NCBI RefSeq assembly: GCF_003385515.1
Contig: NZ_QNVT01000033.1
Coordinates: 1-64,000, forward strand
Direction of reading: 5' to 3'
Length of the DNA: 64,000 bases
Source: Chryseobacterium pennae
Lineage (GTDB): Bacteria > Bacteroidota > Bacteroidia > Flavobacteriales > Weeksellaceae
The notes under the pieces were generated by a model, which saw only the letters and a program-made list of their open reading frames with translations, made no database searches and was not told the origin of the DNA. This document shows, one piece after another, positions 23,887 to 32,355 of this stretch. Position 1 is the stretch's first letter; every line of letters starts with the position of its first letter. The translations under genes and the position numbers were made by a program.

Positions 23887-25254
23887 ATGAAGCCAAGTTT
23901 AGCAAAAGGAACGAGAGATTTTACAGCACAGGAAGTATCCAGAAGAAAATATATCATCAATATTCTACAGAATAATTTTGAGTTATTCGGTTTTCAGCCT
24001 CTGGAAACGCCAAGTTTTGAAAATCTTTCCACTTTAACGGGAAAGTACGGAGAAGAAGGGGATCGTTTGATTTTTAAAATCCTTAATTCAAGTATTAACG
24101 AAGCAAAGGATGAAAAAAAGGATCAGATGCTTAATGATTTCCAGAGAGCATTGGAAAAACCTTTCAGTTCAGAAAGCTTAACAGATAAAGCGCTTCGTTA
24201 TGACCTTACTGTACCTTTTGCAAGATTTGTGGCGATGAATCATGGAAAATTAACTTTTCCATTCAAGCGTTTCCAGATCCAGCCGGTATGGAGAGCAGAC
24301 CGACCTCAGAAAGGAAGATACAGAGAGTTTTATCAGTGTGATGCAGATGTAGTAGGAAGTGAAAGTTTACTACAGGAAGTAGATCTGGTTCAATTGTATT
24401 TGAAATCATTTGCTGATCTGAAAGTACCTGTTACCATTCACATGAACAACAGAAAAATTCTTTCTGGATTAGCCGAATATGCAGGAATTACAGATAAATT
24501 AATCGATTTTACAGTAGCTTTAGACAAGCTGGATAAAATTGGAAAAGAGGGAGTTGTTAAGGAATTATTGGAAAGAGAAATCTCTCAGGAATCTATTGAT
24601 AAATTAGACTTTTTATTCAGCCAGTCTGATGATGCTTTGGAAAACTTACTTCAGTTGAAAGAAAAATTCGTAGGTAACGAGATCGGACTGAAAGGAGTAG
24701 AGGAATTAGAGTTTGTTCTTACACAATCTCTGAACCTTGGCGTTGATATGCAGAATCTTGTATTCAACATTACGCTGGCAAGAGGTCTTGATTACTATAC
24801 CGGAGCTATTTTCGAAGTGAAAGCAGATGAGGTAGCGATGGGATCTATTGGCGGTGGTGGTAGATATGACAACCTTACAGAAGTGTTTGGGGTAAAAAAT
24901 ATCCCTGGGATTGGTATTTCATTCGGATTAGACAGGATTTATCTGGTGATGGAAGAGCTTAATCTTTTCCCTGAAGAAGCTGCTTCTAAAATAGAATATC
25001 TGTTTGCTAATTTCGGAGGTGAAGAGACTACAGAAGCTTTGAAACTAATCATGCAATTAAGATCAAAAGGGATTTCAGCAGAACTGTATCCTGAAAATGC
25101 AAAAATCAATAAGCAGTTTACTTATGCAGAGAAAAAAGGAATTAAAAACCTTGTTTTCTTGGGTGAAGAAGAACTTAAAAATGGTACAATAACCTTTAAG
25201 GATCTTGTAGCTGGAGAACAGAAAACGCTTTCTTTGAACGAATTTTTAGGATAG
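23887..25254 (+). CDS. hisS: Histidine-tRNA ligase
   Basis: A 455-residue class II aminoacyl-tRNA synthetase that charges tRNA-His. It has the N-terminal KPSLAKGTRDF block, motif 2 (FKRFQIQPVWRADRPQKGRYREFYQCD region near residues 132-160), the His-binding stretch LARGLDYYTGAIFEV near 297 and motif 3 (GIGISFGLDRIYLVME near 342). The C-terminal 90 residues are the anticodon-binding domain. Length is usual for the Bacteroidota form, which carries a longer insert (about residues 60-90) than the E. coli enzyme. Single-gene essential housekeeping function. Confidence 0.97.
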   Translation: MKPSLAKGTRDFTAQEVSRRKYIINILQNNFELFGFQPLETPSFENLSTLTGKYGEEGDRLIFKILNSSINEAKDEKKDQMLNDFQRALEKPFSSESLTDKALRYDLTVPFARFVAMNHGKLTFPFKRFQIQPVWRADRPQKGRYREFYQCDADVVGSESLLQEVDLVQLYLKSFADLKVPVTIHMNNRKILSGLAEYAGITDKLIDFTVALDKLDKIGKEGVVKELLEREISQESIDKLDFLFSQSDDALENLLQLKEKFVGNEIGLKGVEELEFVLTQSLNLGVDMQNLVFNITLARGLDYYTGAIFEVKADEVAMGSIGGGGRYDNLTEVFGVKNIPGIGISFGLDRIYLVMEELNLFPEEAASKIEYLFANFGGEETTEALKLIMQLRSKGISAELYPENAKINKQFTYAEKKGIKNLVFLGEEELKNGTITFKDLVAGEQKTLSLNEFLG

Positions 25255-25277
25255 TATTAAGCAAGTCGAAGTTTATT

Positions 25278-25613
25278 GTGGAAAAATGCATAGGCTGTCT
25301 TGCTCCGTTTCAAAATACAGGTTTTTTCTCTACGAAAGAAGAACTGGCGGATCATACTTATGTATGTAATAGCTGTGGAGAGCAAGCGCGTAAAGCTCTT
25401 GCAAATATGTATATTAGTACCACTATATTTTCCAGTTGTACTGCTTTTCAGGTTCGGGAGCTTTTGCGTAATTCTGATGAGACAAAACCTCAGGAACAAT
25501 CAGCCTCAGGAATTTTGGATATGATAGAAAGGTTCGGAAAATTGAAAGAAAGCGGTATTCTTACCCATGAAGAATTTACAGAACAAAAGCAGAAACTTCT
25601 TGATAAATTATAA
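25278..25613 (+). CDS. Zinc-ribbon plus SHOCT-like tail protein (family member A)
   Basis: A 111-residue protein with a GTG start, which places its first residues in register with its paralogues. Residues 4-33 hold a CxxC...CxxC zinc ribbon (Cys4, Cys7, Cys30, Cys33). Residues 82-111 form a SHOCT-like tail (MIERFGKLKESGILTHEEFTEQKQKLLDKL). The PH-like middle found in the next three genes is missing. It follows hisS by 23 bases and is closed by a terminator. Function unknown; SHOCT is a short helical domain thought to mediate oligomerisation. Confidence 0.75.
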   Translation: MEKCIGCLAPFQNTGFFSTKEELADHTYVCNSCGEQARKALANMYISTTIFSSCTAFQVRELLRNSDETKPQEQSASGILDMIERFGKLKESGILTHEEFTEQKQKLLDKL

Positions 25614-25638
25614 TTTCCCTGAAATTTATATAAGAAAT

Positions 25639-25671
25639 AATCAGCCACAAAAAATATTTTTGTGGCTGATT
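25639..25671. terminator. Terminator after member A
   Basis: A perfect 15-bp stem, AATCAGCCACAAAAA with its complement, and a 3-base loop; the second arm is followed by TTTA. It separates the hisS/member A unit from the rest of the paralogue group. Confidence 0.85.
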
Positions 25672-25799
25672 TACTTGATGAATCATAAGTTTTGAATACT
25701 TTGCCCTCCAGAATCGGTTTAGAATTTGTAATTTGGGGCGATTAATAGAACAGTAGAATTACCTTCTACCTATATGAAACTTTTAAACATAAAAACCAA

Positions 25800-26660
25800 A
25801 TGAATACTATTTGTGCATTGTGCGGAACTCCGCTGACGTCTACGGATATGCTTGTTGGAAAAAATAAACTTGCAGATGGCGGCTATTTGTGTGCTGAATG
25901 TTTTAATAAAGCCATTACAATCAATAGAGATCTTATCAATAATTTGCATCAGTTTTATTTTGCTGAAATAACAGGAATGTTCCTTAAAAGTAAAATTGAT
26001 GGGAGCCAGAGTCCGGGAACTCCATCTTCAGGAACAGGCAACTATGAATATGATGCTCCCACCAGATTAGACGAAATAAAAGACCAGATTGTAGGGCTGA
26101 AAGCCAGATTGAGCGTTTTAGCCAATGAAGAAGTAAATGAACTGGATAAAGTCCTGGATCCAAATGAACGATTGATTGCCATTGCAGAATGTATCAATCT
26201 TCGTAATAACAGGGAAGGAATTATTTTCTCAACCCAATGGAGAGTGATTTTCATGGATAAAAAATTCTTGGGTGGTGTGGTAAAAAATGAATATACCCAT
26301 AAAGATATTACCGCTCTGGATCAGGTTGAAAACCTTCTATACTCAGTATTAAGAGTAAATACAAGCGGTGGTGCTGTAGAGTTTAAACTGCATAATAAAA
26401 GTGATGGTAGATCATTCTGTGATATCGTAAACGGTCAGATCAGAGGATCCGAAAGACAAACATTTCAGAAACCGTCACAACCACAGTCATTTTATCAAAA
26501 TACTCCAAGCCCAGCACTTCAAAATTCATCCAATATTCCAAAAGGATCTACAGAAGATATTTTTGAACAATTGGAAAAGCTTGGTAAGCTAAGACAGATG
26601 GGCGTTTTAAGTGAGGAAGAGTTCTCATTACAGAAAGCAAAACTACTGGAAAGACTTTAA
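25800..26660 (+). CDS. Zinc ribbon, PH-like and SHOCT-like protein (member B)
   Basis: A 286-residue protein in three modules. Residues 5-34: zinc ribbon ICALCGTPL with Cys5, Cys8, Cys31, Cys34 (DUF4428-like). Residues 85-220: a bacterial PH-like domain preceded by a conserved helix (LDEIKDQIVGLKARLSVL), with VLDPNERLIAIAE and FSTQWRVIFMDKKFLGGVVKNEY strands. Residues 257-286: SHOCT-like tail (LEKLGKLRQMGVLSEEEFSLQKAKLLERL). A low-complexity Ser/Pro/Gln linker joins the last two. Its upstream leader resembles that of member C, indicating tandem duplication with control region. No enzyme motif. Confidence 0.8.
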   Translation: MNTICALCGTPLTSTDMLVGKNKLADGGYLCAECFNKAITINRDLINNLHQFYFAEITGMFLKSKIDGSQSPGTPSSGTGNYEYDAPTRLDEIKDQIVGLKARLSVLANEEVNELDKVLDPNERLIAIAECINLRNNREGIIFSTQWRVIFMDKKFLGGVVKNEYTHKDITALDQVENLLYSVLRVNTSGGAVEFKLHNKSDGRSFCDIVNGQIRGSERQTFQKPSQPQSFYQNTPSPALQNSSNIPKGSTEDIFEQLEKLGKLRQMGVLSEEEFSLQKAKLLERL

Positions 26661-26771
26661 AAAAGATAAGTTAATCCAAAAGCATATCCTTATTTGTAAT
26701 TAGGATGGATATAAAACGGAACAATAGGAATTGTCTGCTCTGATATAAAAACTTTTAAACATAAAACTAGA

Positions 26772-27665
26772 ATGAACACGAATTGTGCTCTTTGTGGAAC
26801 CCCATTAAGCCTTATGGATACCGTTCTGGGTGAGAATAAGCTCTCAGATGGTGGACTCTTATGCAATAAATGCCTGAATAAAGCAACGGCTATTAATAAA
26901 GATCTGGTGCACAGTCTTATGAATTACACTTTGGCGGAGATCAGAGACTTGACTTGGGGTGAAAGTATTGAAGAAGTGGAGGAAATTGAGGAAGAAACTG
27001 TAGTAGAGACTTCAGTGTCCCATACCAGCATAACATTTTCCCATACTACTGTGCGGTTTTCCCTTGACAAAACAAAGCCTACAAGATCTGACGAAATTCA
27101 AGAACAGATTCTTGCTTTAAATACTAAACTCAGTTCTTCTGTGAATGATGAAGTAGATGAGCTTGTGAAGGTTCTGGATACAGATGAAAAAATTGTTGCA
27201 ATTGCTGATGCCAAGTATTTACACAATAATACGAATGGCCTTCTGTTAGCAACACAACGTAAAGTGCTTTTTCTTAATAGGAAGTTTTTTGGAAACATAT
27301 ATAAGAAGGAATTTCCACATCAAAATATTAATACTGTATTGGATGATATAAGGGAAAAAGATTCTTCACTAAAGATATTAACGAACGGACCTACGGCTGA
27401 TTTTATTCTTGATGGCAGTAATTCAGCGCAACTATTTTGTAAAGCTATAGAAAGGTATATAAAAAGTTCAGAAAACAAAGAAAAACAACAGTTAACTCAA
27501 CCTGAATTAAAGGCTTCTGCATTTCAGCCATCTCAATCGATACAAGAAGAAGATCCGTCAGTAGTTTTTGATAAGCTCGAAAAATTAGGCAGATTAAGAG
27601 ACAATGGAATTTTAACAGATGATGAATTTGCAGAACAGAAGAAAAAACTGCTGGATAAATTATAA
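26772..27665 (+). CDS. Zinc ribbon, PH-like and SHOCT-like protein (member C)
   Basis: A 297-residue paralogue of member B with the same order: ribbon Cys5, Cys8, Cys31 and Cys34 (NCALCGTPL, LLCNKCLNK); an acidic insert of repeated Glu at about 60-75; the helix SDEIQEQILALNTKL; a PH-like strand set (VLDTDEKIVAIADA, LLATQRKVLFLNRKFFGN); and the tail LEKLGRLRDNGILTDDEFAEQKKKLLDKL. The leader AACTTTTAAACATAAAA just upstream is shared with member B. It runs into member D with only 11 bases between. Confidence 0.8.
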   Translation: MNTNCALCGTPLSLMDTVLGENKLSDGGLLCNKCLNKATAINKDLVHSLMNYTLAEIRDLTWGESIEEVEEIEEETVVETSVSHTSITFSHTTVRFSLDKTKPTRSDEIQEQILALNTKLSSSVNDEVDELVKVLDTDEKIVAIADAKYLHNNTNGLLLATQRKVLFLNRKFFGNIYKKEFPHQNINTVLDDIREKDSSLKILTNGPTADFILDGSNSAQLFCKAIERYIKSSENKEKQQLTQPELKASAFQPSQSIQEEDPSVVFDKLEKLGRLRDNGILTDDEFAEQKKKLLDKL

Positions 27666-27676
27666 AAAATAAAAGA

Positions 27677-28537
27677 ATGAGTAATATTTGTTCATTGTGT
27701 AATACAGAATTAACCTCTATGGATAAGCTTTTGGGAGAAAATAAACTTTCAGATGGCGGAGTATTATGCAATAAATGTTTAGATAAAATAAGTTACATCA
27801 ATCAGGAGGTGCTGTATAACCTTAATCAGTTCAATATTGAAGATATTCAGAGGATCATTCAAAATAAAGATACAGAACAGAATCCGCCTGCTGTAATACA
27901 GGAAAATCTCCCTATGGCTATGGAGGAAGAGCCTCAGAATATTTCTAAGGAAGTATATAAAATAAGAAAGCAGAAGATAAAAGCAGAGCTGGAAAAGCTT
28001 AATGCCAGTCTTTCCGTATTTACCAAAGGTGAGATTAAAGAACTTCCTTATCTGATTTCTGAAGATGAGAAGATCATTGGTATTACAGATGCTCAGTTTG
28101 TGAATACCCTGGCTGCAGGAATATTGGTGGCAACCTCCAAAAGAATGATCTCTGTTTCAAAAGCAATGTTTGGAGATGCTAAAATCAATGATTATCCTAA
28201 TGAAACCATCAGGTCTGTAAGCTTTGTAACAGATCCGAGGTCACCTGTCATTAAACTCCATCTTGATGAAAGAGTGGTAGAGTTTGAATGTTTTATGGAT
28301 AAAGAAGATGCAGAAAAGTTCTACGGTATTATAAGTCCTATTTATAACAATCCGGTACAGCAATCTCAGCCGGAGGCAAGTCCTGTAAATACTAATATGG
28401 ATACAGCTGTAAGCGCAGCACGTTCCCTTGAAATTCTCGAACAGTTGGAAAAACTGGGTAAATTGAGAGAAGGTGGTATTCTTACCGATACCGAGTTTAC
28501 AGAACAAAAAAGAAAATTATTAGAACAATTAAAATAA
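27677..28537 (+). CDS. Zinc ribbon, PH-like and SHOCT-like protein (member D)
   Basis: A 286-residue paralogue. Ribbon Cys5, Cys8, Cys31 and Cys34 (ICSLCNTEL, VLCNKCLDK); helix KIRKQKIKAELEKLNASLSVF; PH-like region with ISEDEKIIGITDAQFV and LVATSKRMISVSKAMFGD; linker; tail LEKLGKLREGGILTDTEFTEQKRKLLEQL. It differs from B and C mainly in the linker and the PH loops, as expected if each copy recognises a different partner. The GNAT gene follows after 19 bases. Confidence 0.8.
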   Translation: MSNICSLCNTELTSMDKLLGENKLSDGGVLCNKCLDKISYINQEVLYNLNQFNIEDIQRIIQNKDTEQNPPAVIQENLPMAMEEEPQNISKEVYKIRKQKIKAELEKLNASLSVFTKGEIKELPYLISEDEKIIGITDAQFVNTLAAGILVATSKRMISVSKAMFGDAKINDYPNETIRSVSFVTDPRSPVIKLHLDERVVEFECFMDKEDAEKFYGIISPIYNNPVQQSQPEASPVNTNMDTAVSAARSLEILEQLEKLGKLREGGILTDTEFTEQKRKLLEQLK

Positions 28538-28556
28538 AAATTGTTTACCCCAAATC

Positions 28557-29198
28557 ATGAAGGATAAAACGGAAATCGTAAAAAGCTGGCTTAAAGGATG
28601 GTGCTTATCAAGAGAAGTAGCCTTTCCTGTGCAATATAAGTCTGGATTTAATGTATTCGTGGGAGACGAAAAACAAAAAGAGCGTTACGTATTTCCTGAC
28701 CTTAATGAAGACTTTTTTCAGCTTGCCCGGTCAATTGATGAACCCTGTGTTTATCTGAAAGTAAGTACCTCTCCTGATCAGTTTATAGGAAGTATTCCTG
28801 AAAAATGGCAGCTGCAGGCACAAGGATATCTGATGACTTGTTTTCATCCTATGATTTTTCCGGAAACCAGTCTGGCAGAAGGATATCATCTGGAATTTTC
28901 AGAATACAATACAACATTTGTTGTAAGAATTGTAGCGGAAAATGGGGAACAGGCTTCAATAGGACGTGTATCTTTAATAGATGATGCTGCTGTTTATGAC
29001 AGAATCATTACCGAAATAGAGCATCAAAGGAAAGGGTTGGCGTCTTTTTTACTGAAAGAGCTGGAGAAGATCGCTTTATTGAAAGGGTTTCATAATAATC
29101 TTTTGGTAGCTACAGAAGAGGGGAAGCTATTATATGAAAATTTAGGCTGGAAAGTGTATGCTTTGCATTCCTCTATTGTTATTCCTTCTAAAGATTAA
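28557..29198 (+). CDS. GNAT-type N-acetyltransferase
   Basis: A 213-residue protein. Residues 115-210 form the GNAT core, with the acetyl-CoA pyrophosphate loop in HQRKGLASFLLKELEKIA near residue 160 and the C-terminal strand YENLGWKVYAL. Residues 1-110 are an extra N-terminal part (PVQYKSGFNVFVGDEKQKERYVFPDL), as in GNATs that carry a second degenerate acetyltransferase-like half. It is embedded in the zinc-ribbon/PH/SHOCT paralogue group on the same strand, so a joint role is possible. Substrate unknown. Confidence 0.8.
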   Translation: MKDKTEIVKSWLKGWCLSREVAFPVQYKSGFNVFVGDEKQKERYVFPDLNEDFFQLARSIDEPCVYLKVSTSPDQFIGSIPEKWQLQAQGYLMTCFHPMIFPETSLAEGYHLEFSEYNTTFVVRIVAENGEQASIGRVSLIDDAAVYDRIITEIEHQRKGLASFLLKELEKIALLKGFHNNLLVATEEGKLLYENLGWKVYALHSSIVIPSKD

Positions 29199-29248
29199 TA
29201 TTTTTATTGAATTAAAAGAGTAGTAATTTAGACTTATAAGCTATAACC

Positions 29249-29776
29249 ATGGGATCAAGACTTGACGAAATAAAAGAAGAACTCGAAAAACTGGATATCA
29301 ATCCTACCATATTTGCCAGAAAAGAGATTCGTGCTTTGCCGGATATTCTTTCAGCAGATGAAAAAATTGTTTACCTCGTTGAAGGTAGAAATAAAGTAAA
29401 CAATCATCATATCATTTTAGCAGCTACAGACAGAAGATTGATCTTTGTAGATAAGGAATTCATGTATGGATTAACCGTACAGGATTATTCCTATACTAAA
29501 ATAAGCTCTATACAATATGAAACTGCAGTAATGTTGGCCTCTATAGATATTCAGGTTACAGATGATATCGTAGAGATTGATGGGGTAGGAAGATACCATG
29601 CTGAGCTGTTTTGTGAAAAAGTAAGAGACTTCATGTCCCGTCCCAAAGAAAGTTTCCATAAGGCAGAACCTACTTCTTTAGATGAGTTGGAACAATTGGG
29701 ACGATTAAAAGAAAGTGGAATTTTGAGTGAAGAAGAATTCAATGAACAAAAGAAAAAAATTATGGACAAATTATGA
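29249..29776 (+). CDS. PH-like and SHOCT-like protein without zinc ribbon (member E)
   Basis: A 175-residue member that lacks the N-terminal ribbon and begins directly with the conserved helix, MGSRLDEIKEELEKLDINPT. The PH-like domain covers about 20-130 (LSADEKIVYLVEG, LAATDRRLIFVDKEFMYGL). The tail LEQLGRLKESGILSEEEFNEQKKKIMDKL is the same as in the other copies. Its stop codon overlaps the start of the next gene (ATGA), so translation of the membrane protein is coupled to it. Confidence 0.8.
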   Translation: MGSRLDEIKEELEKLDINPTIFARKEIRALPDILSADEKIVYLVEGRNKVNNHHIILAATDRRLIFVDKEFMYGLTVQDYSYTKISSIQYETAVMLASIDIQVTDDIVEIDGVGRYHAELFCEKVRDFMSRPKESFHKAEPTSLDELEQLGRLKESGILSEEEFNEQKKKIMDKL

Positions 29777-30510
29777 TAAAAGAAGTTGTTTTTAGAGCAT
29801 TAAACTGGAGATGGTATTTTACCTCTTTAATCTCATTATTTATAGGTGTTTTCTGCTGGTTATTGATCCTTATTTTACCTATTAGCAGTTTTACATGGAA
29901 TTTTTTCACGGCCATCCCATTTCTGGTTGTGGTAGTAAGCTTTCTATTGGGAATTTCGAGGATGTTCAAAAAAGATGAATTTAAAAACGGTCTTTGGCAA
30001 TGTTTTTTAAGCATTATTATCCTTTCTATCCTTGGTATACTGTTTGGTCTTTACCCGCCTAAAAGTCCTTATAAGCCTTATAATAATGATATTAAAAACC
30101 CAAAGAATGCAAAGTTTTCAATGCCTTTAAAGATATTTTCAGATGAAAAAGAACTCGTAGAGGTTACTCAACCTGATATCCTTATCTATGATTACTTACA
30201 GCCGGGAACTTATAAATACGATGTTTTTCTTAATAAAACAGAAAAAGGGAAAGTGTATTTAAAAGTATATGATTTCAATACCAACAGGATTCTTTCTGAA
30301 AAAGAAATTAAAAAAGAATCAATGAGAGTTGTCTTTAATCCCAATGATGAATTGAAAGAATTTTCAAGTGGTAATGATGGTTTTACAGTGAAAGAAGGAG
30401 ATTGGGGAGATTATTATGGAAGCAGGATCGAAGTTTGGTTTAAACCGGATAATTCCAACGAGTCTGAAAGAAAATTAGTGGAAAAAAATTATATTATTCA
30501 GGGAAATTAA
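29773..30510 (+). CDS. Membrane protein coupled to member E
   Basis: A 245-residue protein. Three hydrophobic segments at about residues 14-36, 42-62 and 76-95 anchor it; residues 100-245 form a hydrophilic beta-rich domain (DILIYDYLQPGTYKYDVFLN, KVYLKVYDFNTNRILSEKEI) of unknown fold, probably outside the membrane. The ATGA overlap with member E suggests that the PH/SHOCT protein acts at this membrane partner. It closes the gene group before a terminator. Confidence 0.75.
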   Translation: MIKEVVFRALNWRWYFTSLISLFIGVFCWLLILILPISSFTWNFFTAIPFLVVVVSFLLGISRMFKKDEFKNGLWQCFLSIIILSILGILFGLYPPKSPYKPYNNDIKNPKNAKFSMPLKIFSDEKELVEVTQPDILIYDYLQPGTYKYDVFLNKTEKGKVYLKVYDFNTNRILSEKEIKKESMRVVFNPNDELKEFSSGNDGFTVKEGDWGDYYGSRIEVWFKPDNSNESERKLVEKNYIIQGN

Positions 30511-30530
30511 AATTTTTCTCCTATATAAAC

Positions 30531-30564
30531 AAAAAGTCATCGCAAACTACTACGATGACTTTTT
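30531..30564. terminator. Terminator after the paralogue group
   Basis: A 12-bp stem AAAAAGTCATCG/CGATGACTTTTT with a 10-base loop lies between convergent genes ending at 30510 and 30601. Confidence 0.8.
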
Positions 30565-30600
30565 CTATATATGAATGTTAAAAAAAACTACTGTCTGTTT

Positions 30601-30837
30601 TTAGTTTAAAGAATCTTCGGCTTTTGTTTTTACCTCATCTACTTTATTTTGAACCTGAGAAGCAACATCATTCGCTTTACTCTTAAGGTCATTTCCCCAT
30701 TTGTTAAGATTATCCTTTGCCGTATTTAGCTTATCTTTTACCGCTTGTTGATCTTCAGGGCTTGAATTCTTATATTTCCAATAAGCTAAAGCACCTAATC
30801 CTAGTAAAGCTAATACACCTTTTGTTTTGTTTCCCAT
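30601..30837 (-). CDS. Small YtxH-like amphipathic-helix protein
   Basis: A 78-residue protein: an N-terminal hydrophobic segment (GVLALLGLGALAYWKY, residues 7-22) followed by a long charged helix with repeated Lys/Asp/Val heptads (KDKLNTAKDNLNKWGNDLKSKA...). This is the plan of YtxH- and CsbD-like stress proteins or membrane-tethered apolipoprotein-like helices. It lies 100 bases downstream of the isoaspartyl peptidase gene. No specific role can be assigned. Confidence 0.7.
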   Translation of the reverse strand: MGNKTKGVLALLGLGALAYWKYKNSSPEDQQAVKDKLNTAKDNLNKWGNDLKSKANDVASQVQNKVDEVKTKAEDSLN

Positions 30838-30937
30838 GATTTCTATTTTTAAAAGATATTAATATTAAAATTTGTTATTAATACTTATGTAAAATACGTG
30901 CCAAAAAATTAAGTTGAATGATAAAAAAATGTTAAAA

Positions 30938-31780
30938 TTAAGAAAAGATATCAAAATTTTCTCCGTCAAAACTGGCGAAAACCATAGTAGGATAGGAGTC
31001 CTGATGATAGATATTTCCATCTTTATCAATAGCAATAGCACCCGCAAATCCGTCAATCGTTTTAAGTTCGTCAAAAGTTTTAGTGAAAGCTGCTTCAAGG
31101 CTCATCCCATCCGTTACGCGGGTAACAATTTTTGCAGAAGTAGCATTGCTTACAATATCTTCACCTACTCCTGTACAGCTTACTGCACAGAAAGCATTGG
31201 CATAATTTCCGGCCACAGTGGCAGAGTCTGAAATCCTTCCCGGAATCTCAAAACCTTTTCCACCTGTAGAAGTAGCAACAGCCAGTTTTCCATCCTTATC
31301 GATGGCTACACAGCCTACCGTACCCTTCCCGCCGTTGCCAAGCTTCGCTTCGTATTCTTTTCTTCTCTGTGGAATTTCTGTAGAAAAATTTTCAAATCCG
31401 TGTTCTGTGGCATATATTTTTGCGCCATGTCCGCCTAAAACCCTGTCATCCTCTCCGATGAGGTTCTTTGCCACAAAAATAGGGTTCTTCACATCCTGAA
31501 TATTGATAACACCGCTTAGTTTTTGCGTTTCACCATTCATGATGGCTGCACTCATACGGATGATACCATCACTTTGAATTTGCGAACCTATTCCTGCATT
31601 GTATAGAGGATCATCTTCCAGCAAAGAAACTGCATAGGCCACTGTATCAAAAGCAGAATGCGTCTGAAGATAGTCAAAGGCTCTTTGAGCAATTTCCTTT
31701 AAAGAGTTTTGTTTCGCTGTTTTTACTTCATGGCTTTGGTCACTTTCCGAAAAAAAACCGCCGTGGATGATGATTTTCAT
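30938..31780 (-). CDS. Isoaspartyl peptidase / plant-type L-asparaginase
   Basis: A 280-residue Ntn hydrolase. Self-cleavage is expected before Thr154 in GKGTVGCVAIDKDG, making Thr154 the nucleophile. The ATSTGG strand near 170, GRISDSATVAGNYAN near 182 and SCTGVGEDI near 207 complete the active site. The family hydrolyses isoaspartyl (beta-aspartyl) dipeptides. Next to cyanophycinase the expected substrate is beta-Asp-Arg (and beta-Asp-Lys), giving free Asp and Arg. No signal peptide is visible, in keeping with cytosolic cyanophycin breakdown. It is the third gene of the cphB operon. Confidence 0.92.
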   Translation of the reverse strand: MKIIIHGGFFSESDQSHEVKTAKQNSLKEIAQRAFDYLQTHSAFDTVAYAVSLLEDDPLYNAGIGSQIQSDGIIRMSAAIMNGETQKLSGVINIQDVKNPIFVAKNLIGEDDRVLGGHGAKIYATEHGFENFSTEIPQRRKEYEAKLGNGGKGTVGCVAIDKDGKLAVATSTGGKGFEIPGRISDSATVAGNYANAFCAVSCTGVGEDIVSNATSAKIVTRVTDGMSLEAAFTKTFDELKTIDGFAGAIAIDKDGNIYHQDSYPTMVFASFDGENFDIFS

Positions 31781-31804
31781 AAATAAAGTTTAGTTTTTAA
31801 ATTA

Positions 31805-32299
31805 TTATTTGTCCTGGAATGGTGTTGTTCTTCTGAAATGAACCCTTAATTCCTGACAGAGTTTCGAAATACTTTCCAGATTGTGCTTTTCAATAATTAT
31901 CAGCTGTAGTTCATCGGAATAGCTATCTGCAAGCTCAACAATTTCCAATGGGGGTTCTTCCTGATTAAGCTTAGGCTGTAACCATACAAAATAATCCGGT
32001 GCATATTTTATCCCTGCCGGGAAGTCTCCTAGCGCATTATTCAAGCTTTCATCAATGAGTTCATGAACTTCATCTATTTTATCTCCGCGGATCAGAAAAT
32101 TAAAAAGTTCATTGGTCACAGAAAACTCAAATGCTCCATCCTCGTCGCCTTCAATTACCCATTCTGCTTCATTATTGGCTATATATTGATCCGGATTGGT
32201 ATAGCAAAAAGAACAGTTCGAAATGATTTCTTCTTTATTGCTGACGTCATAACCTTCCAGAAGAAGATTTATAAGCTGTTCAATTTTTTCTTCTGCCAT
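31805..32299 (-). CDS. Acidic protein of unknown function in the cyanophycin operon
   Basis: A 164-residue very acidic soluble protein (clusters such as EGDEDGAFEF and the IDEVHELIDESL helix). It contains NCSFCYTNPDQYIANNEAEWV near residue 28, a YAPDYFVWLQPKL strand near 112 and a basic C-terminus (LRVHFRRTTPFQDK). I recognise no domain. It lies between cphB (56 bases) and the isoaspartyl peptidase gene (24 bases) on the same strand, so it may assist cyanophycin turnover, for example as granule or enzyme partner; that is inference from position only. Confidence 0.75.
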   Translation of the reverse strand: MAEEKIEQLINLLLEGYDVSNKEEIISNCSFCYTNPDQYIANNEAEWVIEGDEDGAFEFSVTNELFNFLIRGDKIDEVHELIDESLNNALGDFPAGIKYAPDYFVWLQPKLNQEEPPLEIVELADSYSDELQLIIIEKHNLESISKLCQELRVHFRRTTPFQDK

Positions 32300-32355
32300 T
32301 TAGCTGTTTATTTAAAAACTAAAATAAGAATAACTTTCGAATTGAACTTTTAAAA

